This document shows, one piece after another, positions 18,464-27,255 of a stretch of DNA of 64,000 nt; position 1 is the stretch's first letter; every line of letters begins with the position of its first letter. The position numbers and the translations under genes are program-made. Source of the stretch: Methylobacterium sp. NMS14P (GTDB lineage: Bacteria; Pseudomonadota; Alphaproteobacteria; Rhizobiales; Beijerinckiaceae). The stretch is taken from positions 1,612,001 through 1,676,000 of the forward strand of contig NZ_CP087106.1 in NCBI RefSeq assembly GCF_028583545.1, in the 5' to 3' direction. The notes beneath the pieces were generated by a model. That model was not told where the DNA came from, ran no database searches, and saw only the letters and a list, made by a program, of their open reading frames with translations.

Positions 18464-19189
18464 ATGACGCAGCCGACGACCCTTATCCGGACCAACCTCC
18501 ACGACATGCTCGTCGCGGGCATTCGCGAGATGGTGATCGCCGGGGCGCTGCGCCCCGGCGACAAAATCTCTGAACAAGCGCTCTGCCAGCGATACGGCGT
18601 CTCGCGTACGCCGTTGCGAGAAGCGCTGAAGGTGCTCGCCTCGGAAGGCATGCTCGAGCTGCTGCCTAGGCGCGGCGCCATCGTGGCGAATGTCAGTCCG
18701 GAGGAGATTGACGAGCTGTTCCCCGTAATGGCAGCCCTCGAGGCGCTCGCGGGTGAATTGGTATGCAAGTATGCCAGCGATGCAGACTTGGCGCGCTTAG
18801 GTGCCATCCATGAGCATATGATGCGCGCGCATGCAGCCAAGGATGAGCCGACATACTTGGAGGCGAACCGCAGCTTCCACGAGACCCTGGTGTCCGTAGC
18901 CGGAAACGCCACGCTGACAGCCAGCTATATGCAGATCCTGATGCGGACTCGGGCGTTTCGTTTCGTGGCTCGCAAGAGCCCGGAGAATTGGCAGACCGCA
19001 GTGCGTGATCACCACGCCATCATGGACGCGTTGAAGGTCCGCAACGCCACTCGATTGTCCCGGCTTCTGCGACGGCACGTGATGGGTGTGACGGTCAAGA
19101 TCGCTCGGGATGCCATCGCCGCAGCCGCAGCCGCAGCCGCAGACGGGAACGCCTCCATCGAAGCCGGCGAGCTGCCGAAATCCGCCTGA
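18464..19189 (+). CDS. GntR-family regulator, FadR (FCD) subfamily
   Basis: A 241-residue regulator from the ATG at 18464. The winged helix has ALRPGDKISEQALCQRYGVS and RTPLREALKVLASEGMLELL, the classic GntR pattern. The C-terminal all-helical FCD effector domain has the metal-ligand-type residues EANRSFHETL and DHHAIMDALKVRN. It lies 83 nt after the MFS gene and probably controls the divergent operons through the palindromes near 16924-16947. An alanine run near the C-terminus comes from a GCAGCC-type microsatellite at about 19120-19141. Confidence 0.88.
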   Translation: MTQPTTLIRTNLHDMLVAGIREMVIAGALRPGDKISEQALCQRYGVSRTPLREALKVLASEGMLELLPRRGAIVANVSPEEIDELFPVMAALEALAGELVCKYASDADLARLGAIHEHMMRAHAAKDEPTYLEANRSFHETLVSVAGNATLTASYMQILMRTRAFRFVARKSPENWQTAVRDHHAIMDALKVRNATRLSRLLRRHVMGVTVKIARDAIAAAAAAAADGNASIEAGELPKSA

Positions 19190-19347
19190 CAGCAGACCGA
19201 ACTTGGCCGAAAGCGGAACGGCCGTTTCAGGACAGGTCGGCCGTAGAAGCGGACGGCCTCCTACCAACCCAACCCAGACGCCAGGTGAACCGCACCCCGT
19301 TTTGACCGGACAGGCGGCATAGCTCACGAAGGCATAGGCGTTGGCCT

Positions 19348-19767
19348 ATGGGTAAGGCTATGTCATCCGATCCGACCGCCCCGCCGGTACACGGCGAGAT
19401 CCTGACCGGCGTTCAGCGTCGACGGCGCTGGTCCACCACCGAGAAGATCCGCCTCGTCGAGGAGAGCCAGCAGCCCGGCTCGTCCGTGTCGTTCGTCGCC
19501 CGCCGCTACGGCCTCTCGCCCAGCCTGCTGTTCTCGTGGAAGCGGCGCATGCTGGAGGGCGGCCATCAGGCCGTGCACGCCGACGAGGAGGTCGTCGGCA
19601 CCAGCCGGGTTCGTGAGCTGGAGCGGCGCGTGCGCGACCTCGAACGTCTGCTCGGGCGCAAGACCATGGAGGTCGAGATCCTGAAGGAGGCGCTCGACCT
19701 CGCCCGCACAAAAAAACCGACCTCGCCGCTCAGCTCCTGGGGCGGTTCGACGGGCGGTTCGCGGTGA
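19348..19767 (+). CDS. IS3-family transposase OrfA
   Basis: A 139-residue protein. The N-terminal helix-turn-helix has RRWSTTEKIRLVEES, then VSFVARRYGLSPSLLFSWKR, and is followed by a leucine-zipper-like helix (LERRVRDLERLLGRKTMEVE, ILKEAL). It binds the element ends and regulates transposition. A run of seven A at 19710-19716 near its 3' end allows a -1 shift into the OrfB frame, producing the OrfAB transposase. Confidence 0.9.
   Translation: MGKAMSSDPTAPPVHGEILTGVQRRRRWSTTEKIRLVEESQQPGSSVSFVARRYGLSPSLLFSWKRRMLEGGHQAVHADEEVVGTSRVRELERRVRDLERLLGRKTMEVEILKEALDLARTKKPTSPLSSWGGSTGGSR
19710..19716 (+). other. A7 slippery site for programmed -1 frameshift
   Basis: Seven consecutive A at the end of OrfA. 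The OrfB frame is open through this site and reads KTDLAAQLLGRFDGRFAVKA into the annotated OrfB start, so a -1 shift gives a continuous OrfAB protein as known for this IS family. Slippage itself is inferred. Confidence 0.7.
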
Positions 19768-20591
19768 AGGCGGTCGCCGACACGCTCGGCGTGGCCCGCT
19801 CCCACCTGGCCGAGCGCCTGAGCCGCCCCGTCCAGCCGCGCGGTCCCTACCGCAAGCCCGAGGATGCGCAGCTGCTGCCGACGATCCGCGCGATCGTCGA
19901 CGTCGATGCCCGCCCGAGCTACGGCTATCGCCGCGTCACCGCACTGGTGAACCGGGCCCTGCGCTCGCGCGGCGAAGCGAGCGTCAATGCCAAGCGGGTG
20001 CTGCGCATCCTGCGGGCGAACGGGCTCACCCTCGCGCCGCACACCGCCCGGCGGCCCGGCCGCACCCACGACGGCACCGTGGTGGCGTTACGCTCGAACG
20101 TGCGCTGGTGCTCGGATCACCTCGAACTGCGCTGCCGGGACGGTGCGGTCGTCCGCGTGCTGTTTGCCATCGACGCGTGCGACCGTGAGATCATCGCGTG
20201 GTCGGCGACCACGACGGGCGTCTCGGCCGAGATGGTCTGCAACCTGATGATCGCCGGCTGCGAGCGCCGGTTCGGCGCGACGAAGACCCCGCACCCGGTC
20301 GAGTGGCTGTCCGACAACGGCTCCGCCTACATCGCCAAGGAGACAGCGCAGACGGCCGCCGCGCTCGGCCTACGGCTGCTATTCACCCCGGTGCGTTCGC
20401 CGCAGAGCAACGGCATCGCGGAGGCGTTCGTGAAGACGCTCAAGCGCGACTATGCCCGCTTGGCGATCTTGGCCGACGCCGAGACCGTGATGCGGCTTCT
20501 GCCGGCTTGGTTCGAGGACTACAACACGATCCACCCGCACTCCGGCCTGCGCATGCTCTCGCCCCGAGAGTACCTCAGCCGGACTGCCTAA
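19764..20591 (+). CDS. IS3-family transposase OrfB (DDE integrase core)
   Basis: The 275-residue catalytic part, normally made as an OrfAB fusion. It has the HTH_21-like segment DARPSYGYRRVTALVNR and the rve integrase core with the DDE triad: the first Asp in RWCSDHLEL, the second in EWLSDNGSAYI and the Glu in QSNGIAEAFVKTLKRDY. The motif spacing is normal and there is no frameshift within the ORF. An internal GTG at 19764 is only a nominal start. Confidence 0.92.
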   Translation: MKAVADTLGVARSHLAERLSRPVQPRGPYRKPEDAQLLPTIRAIVDVDARPSYGYRRVTALVNRALRSRGEASVNAKRVLRILRANGLTLAPHTARRPGRTHDGTVVALRSNVRWCSDHLELRCRDGAVVRVLFAIDACDREIIAWSATTTGVSAEMVCNLMIAGCERRFGATKTPHPVEWLSDNGSAYIAKETAQTAAALGLRLLFTPVRSPQSNGIAEAFVKTLKRDYARLAILADAETVMRLLPAWFEDYNTIHPHSGLRMLSPREYLSRTA

Positions 20592-20785
20592 ACCCGCCCC
20601 GCTGCCTGTCCGGTCAAACAGGGTGCACTCCACCAGGACCGCTGTCGGAATTTCCCGAAAGCCGCCATTCATCGGCCGTTCGGCAACGTCTGCCTTGGGC
20701 TAGTCAGTCGTTATTGGGGTTCTATCCGAAAGACGATCATCGACTCGACGTCCTACTGATCGCTCGATTGCCGCTTACAAAGGGA

Positions 20786-22222
20786 TCACTGGGCGAGCAA
20801 GAGCTTGCCCGGTAGTGGCCCAACGCCTTTGGGTACCGGTACGCTCGTCCCATCGTAATTCGCGTTGAGGTAGAGATTGGGTCCCTCGTATAGGTTAAGC
20901 TGCGCAGCAACGATTACGGTGTAAGCAGACTGATCGGCTACGGGCTTATCCGCGTCGATTACCAGCCGGCCAACTGGTAGGTAGATCGTTCCAAGCATGG
21001 TCCGCGTGTTGTCACTGATGATGCGATAGGTGCGCAGCGGCCGCGTCAGACCGAGAGGCTGAGGTGTTGGCGCGGGTGCCGGCGTGAGCGGTGCGAGCAA
21101 TCCACCTACAAAACCGATGATCGCTGCAGTCGGGTCCACAGGGCTGCCAAGGGTCCGATCTTCGGCGATCAGCAGGCCAGCCATGACCCCCGTGGTCGGG
21201 GCCGACAAACTAACCGTAGACTGTTTGTCAAACAGCATCCCGGCTTTGTCGCCGGTGAAGAACAGGCCGACGTCCGTTCCAGTCAACGACCCTTTTTGAT
21301 CCACGACAAGCGGCCCGTCCTTCATGACGTAGATGCCGGACCGGAACTCGACGTTTGCCTTCTTCGTGATGTGCAGCCCGCCACAGTATGTACCTGGATC
21401 CAAGGTGACACTCTGGTCAATCAAGTTCTTGCTGGTGTCGCCCTTGCTGTTGGCGGCGGCTGGGATCTGCATACAGCTGCCCGGTGTTGGTAATGCACGA
21501 TCCTTGAGCGGATCACCTAGGGAGGGGCAGCTTGTCTGCGGTGGCGGCGCGAAATTGGCCCGCGGCCCGCTGTAGCCGCCAGCCGAGCAGATCGTCTGCG
21601 CCTTGGCTATAGCACTGTTGCCGCCGACCATACCGATTGCGTTCGTCGAGTTCGAATACAATGAGCACCCGTCTGCGGTGACCTCGGCCTTTTTCTGCAA
21701 GTTGAAGGCGCCAGGCGCGGCAGGATCGAGGGTGAGCAAGCACAGCCGCATCTTGCCGACAACCTTAACTCGCGACTGTGCTGCCACCGTCATGGCTGGT
21801 AGGCCAACGAAGGCGCCGAAGGCGAGTTTCACCGTCTCCTCAGCTCTGGCGAAGACGCTGGTCTTATCTTTTGCGACGTCAACGGTCAGCGTGAACGGGC
21901 GATCCGACCGAGGATGGGCGTTGTCTCGAATGACCTGTTCGGTCACGCCCTTGATCGAGTCGATGGTCGAGGACGCGAGCTTGAGGGTGTTGCCGGCAGC
22001 GAGCGTCCCTACGTCGACAGCATTCTGTAGCTCGCTGCGACGATACGAGAGGCGTGCATAGTCGATGCCACCGCCTACCAAGCCGATTAGGACTGTGGCG
22101 CTCAAACCGAAGATGAGCGCGACACCGCCGCGGCGATCACTATCAAGCTCAATCGCGACCCTAGCGACACGTCGCACGGCGGCCCGTGAGCAAAGCCGTG
22201 CCGCGCGACCGATGTCTATCAT
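20786..22222 (-). CDS. TadE/TadG-like pilus-assembly-type protein
   Basis: A 478-residue protein with the typical N-terminus of TadG-like proteins: RRGGVALIFGLSATVLIGLV, the single membrane helix, followed by GIDYARLSYRRSELQNAVD and GTLAAG. The large remaining part is exported, has several Cys and a proline-rich linker (LTPAPAPTPQPLG), and resembles the Flp-pilus-associated TadG_N class without an obvious VWA MIDAS. There are no other tad genes nearby, so it is an orphan copy. The role in surface assembly is family knowledge. Confidence 0.8.
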   Translation of the reverse strand: MIDIGRAARLCSRAAVRRVARVAIELDSDRRGGVALIFGLSATVLIGLVGGGIDYARLSYRRSELQNAVDVGTLAAGNTLKLASSTIDSIKGVTEQVIRDNAHPRSDRPFTLTVDVAKDKTSVFARAEETVKLAFGAFVGLPAMTVAAQSRVKVVGKMRLCLLTLDPAAPGAFNLQKKAEVTADGCSLYSNSTNAIGMVGGNSAIAKAQTICSAGGYSGPRANFAPPPQTSCPSLGDPLKDRALPTPGSCMQIPAAANSKGDTSKNLIDQSVTLDPGTYCGGLHITKKANVEFRSGIYVMKDGPLVVDQKGSLTGTDVGLFFTGDKAGMLFDKQSTVSLSAPTTGVMAGLLIAEDRTLGSPVDPTAAIIGFVGGLLAPLTPAPAPTPQPLGLTRPLRTYRIISDNTRTMLGTIYLPVGRLVIDADKPVADQSAYTVIVAAQLNLYEGPNLYLNANYDGTSVPVPKGVGPLPGKLLLAQ

Positions 22223-22354
22223 CCTGTTTAAGCCTCAGTCTATAAACCGATTGAGGTTTGGCATGCAGCGATGGCGGAGAAGTTAATAGCGCTCAGAACT
22301 TAGCCGTGCCCACATATGTCAAGCAATCATGATTAATTTTCGTCCTCTTGCCGC

Positions 22355-22771
22355 TCACGGACGAATGGTCGAGCAAGGATAAGCTGCGCGAAGCGCCTGT
22401 CGTAACGGAAGCACGTAGACGACCTTCAGGTATGCCGGGTTCTGGATCACGTACAAGGAAAACGCGATCACAGCGTCGATCAACTTGGTGTTCTCTGTGG
22501 GGCAGATGGCGTCATCCGCAATCTCGGTCGCCAGCATGGTCCTAACTGCACCAACGCATTCGCCGAGCTGCCGCATTGAGCCCGGATCTTGCCGCCAACG
22601 GCCTTTGCGCGCGAACTTGATGAACTGATTGCACCCGCCGATGATGTCTTCGGTTGTCTCGCCACTGGGTGCGCTGTGCGCGGAACCGGCGAGGGCAGCT
22701 GTAACAATCAGGGCGGCTGCAGAGCGACTGAAAAAAGCAGGGTGTCCCACGGCCATTAGCAACCTGTGCAT
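22355..22771 (-). CDS. Secreted Rap1a/Tai-type immunity-like protein
   Basis: About 138 residues from the ATG at 22769-22771, with a signal peptide (FFSRSAAALIVTAALAGSAHSA). The mature part has the Rap1a/Tai-like arrangement: GGCNQF near the start, ICPTENTKLIDAVIAF, VIQNPAYL and a final ALRAAYPC with paired cysteines. Rap1a/Tai proteins neutralise peptidoglycan-targeting type VI effectors, but many chromosomal homologues have unknown roles and no effector gene adjoins it. The alternative in-frame ATG is at 22754-22756. Confidence 0.6.
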   Translation of the reverse strand: MHRLLMAVGHPAFFSRSAAALIVTAALAGSAHSAPSGETTEDIIGGCNQFIKFARKGRWRQDPGSMRQLGECVGAVRTMLATEIADDAICPTENTKLIDAVIAFSLYVIQNPAYLKVVYVLPLRQALRAAYPCSTIRP

Positions 22772-23240
22772 TTGAACTGCCGTGCTAGATAGCACAGTCC
22801 GGAAGTGGACCTGTCCAGGTGCTGTTCTAAGTCGTAAGCGGGAGCGAAATTGGCGTCCGCTTGCGCGCTTGGGTGGCCCGAAGCGGACTGGCAGAAAGCC
22901 ACCCCTAGCAGCCATCCCGCTTGCGACCGAGACTGTGTCAGAACGCGGATGTGCTGCGAAGTCGTAGAACAAACGTCTCTGCAGCAACCGCGAGGGAGTT
23001 TAAAGCGACTAGCCGATGGCAACGAGTAGCCCGTCAGGCTGGTGTCACCCTCCTTCGAGAGAACTTTTCTCTACAACGGCCGACAGCATTCGAGTTTTGA
23101 CACATGGGGTAATCGCGGGAGCGTTCCCCTCAGGGCCGGAGTGAGCTGGCCCCCAATGGAAGAGGTGGTTGTTCCCCGGCAGGATGAAGCTGCGGGCTCA
23201 CGACTGGACGCCGGGCCCATACATCGAGCGGAGAACAACC
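22772..23240. other. Spacer: degenerate repeat plus likely IS110 left end
   Basis: No gene is supported. 22840-22910 matches the degenerate intergenic repeat (CGAAGCGGACTGGCAGAAAG). The segment from about 23040 to the transposase ATG at 23241 is probably the non-coding end of the IS110-family element. In IS110 relatives this is where the bridge RNA is encoded. I cannot fix the element end or fold the RNA by eye. Confidence 0.45.
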
Positions 23241-24263
23241 ATGGGTGAGTATATCGGTCTCGACGTGTCCTTGAAAGACACCGCGATCTGTGTGCGGCGG
23301 GACGGCAAGCGGGTCTGGCGCGGCAAGTGCGCTTCCGATCCCGCAGCCATTGCCGGTGTTCTGCGCAAGCATGCGGCCGATGCCCAACGGATCGTGTTCG
23401 AAACGGGCCCTTTGTCGATCTGGTTCTTCCATGCCCTCACGGCGGAAGGCCTTCCGGCGATCTGTATCGATGCTCGTCACGCCAAGGCCGCCCTCGATAT
23501 GGCCACCAACAAGACCGACGCCAACGATGCCGATGGGCTGGCTCATCTGGCCGAGGTCGGCTTCTTCCGCGAGGTGCGCGTGAACGGCTACGACAGCATG
23601 CGCGTGCGAACGCTCGTCGCCGGGCGCAGCAAGCTCGGGCGGGTAGCGACCGAGCTGTCCAATCAGATCCGCGGCCTGATGAAGACGTTCGGCTTGATCG
23701 TGCCGGGAGCAAAGGGCGGATCATTCGAAGCGGAGGTTCGCCGCCTCTTGTCGGACGAAGACGGTCTGGCTCGCGTCATCCTTCCGCTACTGGAGGCCTG
23801 GGGCGCGGTTCGCCGGCGGGCGGCGGAACTCGGTCGCCAGCTCCTGGCTGGCGCCCGGCAAAACCAGGACTGCCGGCGGCTGATGGCGATCCCCGGGATC
23901 GGAGCGATCACCGCGACCGCCTTCGTGACCGCGATCGAGGACCCAGCCAACTTCAGATCGTCGCGCTCCGTCGCCGCCTGGTTCGGCCTGACCACGCGGC
24001 GCTATCAGTCAGGCGAGGTCGACTATGACGGGCACATCTCCCGGAGAGGAGACGCGCACATGCGCGGGCTCCTCTACGAGGCCGCAGTCGTCGTCCTGAC
24101 GCGCAGCCGGGCGGACAGCGACCTGCGCGCGTGGGGGCTCAAGCTGCGCGAGCGACTGGGCTTCAAGCGTGCCGCCGTGGCCGTCGCACGCAAGCTGTCT
24201 GTCGTCATGCACGCGATGTTGAGGTCCGGCCAACCCTACTGCGCGAAGGTAGCCATGGCCTGA
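23241..24263 (+). CDS. IS110-family transposase (DEDD RuvC-like + Tnp_IS116/IS110)
   Basis: A 340-residue protein from the ATG with AGCGGAGAAC upstream. The N-terminal DEDD domain has Asp in YIGLDVSLKDT, Glu in IVFETGPLS and the Asp pair in NKTDANDADGLAHLAE. The C-terminal domain has MAIPGIGAITATAFVTAI, SVAAWFGLTTRRYQSG and RRGDAHMRGLLYEAA, including the catalytic-serine region of IS110 proteins. IS110 enzymes recombine DNA guided by an RNA from the element's non-coding end. The element has no long inverted repeats that I can see, as expected. Confidence 0.9.
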   Translation: MGEYIGLDVSLKDTAICVRRDGKRVWRGKCASDPAAIAGVLRKHAADAQRIVFETGPLSIWFFHALTAEGLPAICIDARHAKAALDMATNKTDANDADGLAHLAEVGFFREVRVNGYDSMRVRTLVAGRSKLGRVATELSNQIRGLMKTFGLIVPGAKGGSFEAEVRRLLSDEDGLARVILPLLEAWGAVRRRAAELGRQLLAGARQNQDCRRLMAIPGIGAITATAFVTAIEDPANFRSSRSVAAWFGLTTRRYQSGEVDYDGHISRRGDAHMRGLLYEAAVVVLTRSRADSDLRAWGLKLRERLGFKRAAVAVARKLSVVMHAMLRSGQPYCAKVAMA

Positions 24264-24723
24264 TCCGACAACACCCGAGCTTGCCGCGCGTCGAAGCGCG
24301 TCGAGGCGTCCCTGCCGGGACGTGGGCGAACCATTCCGCCGAGGCTGTTGCACCTTGAGATCCTCGCCGATCCATCGAGTGCGCTTCACACATCGGAAGG
24401 TTCATCCTGCGAAGCCCCATCATGCGGCGGCTCATGCCGACCGCGAAGACGACCGTGCTCCCGGCAAACGACAGCCCGACGGACCAAAAATGACTTGCTT
24501 TAGCCGAGGCGATTAGACGACAGCCTCGACCCAACGCCGTCATTTATGTCTCAGGACGCCAAATCCCGGAAGCGAGGCGCCCTCGAATTTCGACCCTGGG
24601 CAGGTCCGAGGGATTGTGGCTCTGCCGCTACACAGGAGCGGCCAAGCTGGAAGGCTGCCCTCCCTCCTGACCGATATCCGCCTTGTCCATTGACTTCGGA
24701 CACGGGAAGGTGCGGGTGGAATC
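24264..24723. other. Gene-free region between IS110 transposase and riboswitch
   Basis: About 460 bases without a supportable gene. The first part is likely the right non-coding end of the IS110 element. The stretch before 24724 should contain the promoter of the cobalamin-regulated operon. No promoter could be assigned confidently. Confidence 0.45.
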
Positions 24724-24903
24724 GTCAAGGTTCTCACGGTTTCGTGACCGTGAGCTAAGAGGGAATTCGGTGAAGCCCGCGTGGGCGAAACCGAAGCTGC
24801 CCCCGCAACTGTGAGCGGCGAGCCGCTGCCGAGAACGACCACTGGTGCGTCGCACTGGGAAGGTCAGGCAGAGGTGATGACCCGTGAGCCAGGAGACCTG
24901 CCT
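24724..24903 (+). promoter_or_regulatory. Cobalamin riboswitch 1
   Basis: The conserved elements of the adenosylcobalamin aptamer appear in order: GCTAAGAGGGAA (24754-24765), GCTGCCCCCGCAACTGTGAG, CACTGGGAAGGTC and the B12 box GAGCCAGGAGACCTGCC ending at 24902. It lies 127 nt before the TonB receptor at 25030. When cobalamin is plentiful it should lower expression of the receptor-BtuFCD-methyltransferase operon. A GGGCGGGGTGTCC element at 24924-24936 follows, as in the other three copies. Confidence 0.93.
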
Positions 24904-25029
24904 TGGCGTGGTTTTCGTCTCGCGGGCGGGGTGTCCGGTGGGCTGCTGGTCGACATGGGCCCTCTCGCCCCTCGTCGCGCACGCGCTCTCCATCGACACG
25001 CGGCCCCGGCAAGCGGTGGGGCTCGCCTG

Positions 25030-27231
25030 ATGGTCTTCGAACTACCCTCGTTTCCCTCGCCGGGCGGGCGCCTGGCGCTTAAGTTTTGCCGAGGCACGCT
25101 CCTTGTAGCCAGCCTGTCGACCGGGGCGGCGCAAGCCCAGGAGGCCAGGGTCGCCCTCGACGCGCTCTCAGTCGAGGCGAGCGCGGGCGGTCCGATCCAG
25201 CCGGACCTCCTCGGCCGCTCGGTCGACGCGATCAGCCTGATCGGACCGACGCCGGGCTTCCGGTCCGACAGGGCTGTGAGCGCCACCAAGACGAATACTC
25301 GCCAGCTCGACGTTCCGCAGGTAGTGACGGTCATCCCGCGTGAACTCATCACCGACGTCAACGCCACCCGCGTCGACCGCGCCTTCGACTACGTGCCCGG
25401 CCTCACGCAGACGAACAACTTCGGCGGCCTCGGCACCTTCGCCTACGCCATCCGCGGCGTGACCACGGCCGAGATCTACCGCAATGGGCTCGCGGCCAAC
25501 CGCGGCGGCCCGCCTCCGCTCATCGACACCCAGAACATCGAGCGCATCGAGGTGCTCAAGGGGGCCGGTGGCGCGCTGTTCGGGCGCAGTGACCCGGGCG
25601 GGCTCGTCAACATCATCACCAAGCAGCCCACCGCGACCCGCTTCGTCGAGATGGGTGGTCTTTGGGGTTCGTTCGAGCAATTCCGGGGCACTATAGACTC
25701 CGGCGGCGCCCTCAACGACGAGGGGACACTGCTCTACCGCTTCAATTTTGCCGGGGGCAGCCAGAACAGCTACCGCGATTTCGTCGGCGACGACCGGCTG
25801 TTCATCGCGCCCGTCCTCAGCTGGCAGATCACACCTGACACCAAGCTCACGGTCGAGTCGGCCATCACCCGCAACAACGTCGTCGTCGATCGTGGCGTTG
25901 TCGCCGTGAACAAGCAGCTCGGGTTCGTGCCGATCAGCCGCTTTTTGGGCGAGCCCGGGCAGGTCTCCCGTCAGTCAGACGAGGTGCTGCAGGTGCGCCT
26001 CGACCACCGCTTCGACGCGGACTGGCAGATGCGGCTCGCCGCGCAATTCAACACGGGCACCCTCAACGGCGAGAGCGCTGAGGGGCGTGGCCTTCGGTCC
26101 GACAACCGCACAGTCATCCGCGACCGGAACTATCGCGACTACAGCTACGACTCGGCCATCGGTCAGGCCGAGCTTGTCGGTCGCTTCCGAACGGGCGACA
26201 TCGGCCACACCCTGCTGCTCGGCTTCGACCGCGAGGATTTCGACAACCGACAGCTCTACCTGCGCTCGAACTTCAACACATTCCCGTACGCGATCGACAT
26301 TTACAACCCGCGCTACGCCCAGCCCCTGCCGCCGCTGACGCGCGCCTCCAATACCCTGGAGAGCGTGACCGACACCGGCTTCTACGCTCAGGACCTGATC
26401 GACCTCTCCCCACAGTGGAAGGCGCTGGCGGGCGTGCGCTTCGACCTGTTCGAGCGCTTCTACAAGCAGCGCGTCGGGGGAAACAGCGCCGAGCAGACGC
26501 GGGCGGCCGCCTCGCCGCGGGCAGGGCTCGTCTACCAGCCCATTCCCGAGCTCGCTCTCTACGCCAATGTCAGCACCAGCTTCCGGCCGAACATAGGCAC
26601 GGACGCCGGGCTCGGCGCGCAGTCGCGGCCCTTCGAGCCGGAAACCGGTCTCGGGTACGAGGCGGGCGCCAAGGTCGAGCTCTACGGTGGCGCGCTCCTT
26701 CTGACGGCCGCAGCCTTCCACATCGACCGTCAGAACGTGCTCACCGCCGACCCCAGCAACAGCGGCTTCCAGATCGCCGTGGGTGGCGTGCGCAGCCAGG
26801 GCTTCGAGTTCACCGCTGCAGGCCAGCTCACGCCAGAGCTACGCATCATCGGCGGCTACACCTTCACGGACGCTTTCATCACCAAGGACAACGTTCTCCC
26901 GGTCGGCGCGCCGCTGCTGAATATCCCAGAGCACAGCGGCACGATGCTCGCCGTCTACGAGGTCCAGAGCGGCCCCCTGCGGGGCCTCGGCATCGGCGGT
27001 GGCGTGCGCGCGGCCGGCGAGCGTGCGGGGGACGCATCGAATTCCGGGTTCAAGCTACCGGCCTACGTCGTGGCGGACGCGCTGGCCTACTACAAGTACG
27101 AGAACTTCCGCTTCGGCCTGAACGTGGAGAACGTCTTCGATACCGCCTACTATGTCGGCTCCGTCAGCCAGTTCCGGGTCGATACCGGCTCGCCCCGCCG
27201 CATCACCGGCTCCCTGCTGGTGCGGTTCTGA
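25030..27231 (+). CDS. TonB-dependent receptor, siderophore-receptor type, cobalamin-riboswitch controlled
   Basis: About 733 residues from the ATG at 25030; the same frame is open back through the riboswitch but that part is not translated. A signal peptide ends near AQAQEARVAL. The plug has DVPQVVTVIPRELI, AYAIRGVTTAE, ERIEVLKGAGGALFGRSDPG and VNIITKQPT, the pattern of FhuE/FpvA-like siderophore receptors rather than of BtuB. The barrel ends in ITGSLLVRF with a terminal Phe. With a cobalamin riboswitch upstream and BtuFCD-type genes downstream, the ligand is likely a corrinoid or a cobalt complex. The ligand is inferred. Confidence 0.9.
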   Translation: MVFELPSFPSPGGRLALKFCRGTLLVASLSTGAAQAQEARVALDALSVEASAGGPIQPDLLGRSVDAISLIGPTPGFRSDRAVSATKTNTRQLDVPQVVTVIPRELITDVNATRVDRAFDYVPGLTQTNNFGGLGTFAYAIRGVTTAEIYRNGLAANRGGPPPLIDTQNIERIEVLKGAGGALFGRSDPGGLVNIITKQPTATRFVEMGGLWGSFEQFRGTIDSGGALNDEGTLLYRFNFAGGSQNSYRDFVGDDRLFIAPVLSWQITPDTKLTVESAITRNNVVVDRGVVAVNKQLGFVPISRFLGEPGQVSRQSDEVLQVRLDHRFDADWQMRLAAQFNTGTLNGESAEGRGLRSDNRTVIRDRNYRDYSYDSAIGQAELVGRFRTGDIGHTLLLGFDREDFDNRQLYLRSNFNTFPYAIDIYNPRYAQPLPPLTRASNTLESVTDTGFYAQDLIDLSPQWKALAGVRFDLFERFYKQRVGGNSAEQTRAAASPRAGLVYQPIPELALYANVSTSFRPNIGTDAGLGAQSRPFEPETGLGYEAGAKVELYGGALLLTAAAFHIDRQNVLTADPSNSGFQIAVGGVRSQGFEFTAAGQLTPELRIIGGYTFTDAFITKDNVLPVGAPLLNIPEHSGTMLAVYEVQSGPLRGLGIGGGVRAAGERAGDASNSGFKLPAYVVADALAYYKYENFRFGLNVENVFDTAYYVGSVSQFRVDTGSPRRITGSLLVRF

Positions 27232-27255
27232 GCGAGATAGAAGGTTGCGACTCCT

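Larger units (their letters stand above)
19286..20632 (+). mobile_element. Complete IS3-family insertion sequence (IS2-like), 1347 bp
   Basis: Ends are imperfect inverted repeats: left begins TGAACCGCACCCCGTTTTG, and the right end, reverse-complemented, begins TGGAGTGCACCCTGTTTG. Both run into GACCGGACAGGC. The element is flanked by a 5-bp direct repeat CCAGG (19281-19285 and 20633-20637), the target duplication expected for the family. It encodes OrfA and OrfB in -1 frame relation with an A7 slippery run. It sits inside a copy of the degenerate intergenic repeat. Intact ends and ORFs suggest recent insertion. Confidence 0.88.

Noticed and set aside
24781..25029. N-terminal extension of the TonB receptor frame
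   Set aside because: It translates the riboswitch aptamer itself; the signal peptide starts at 25030.
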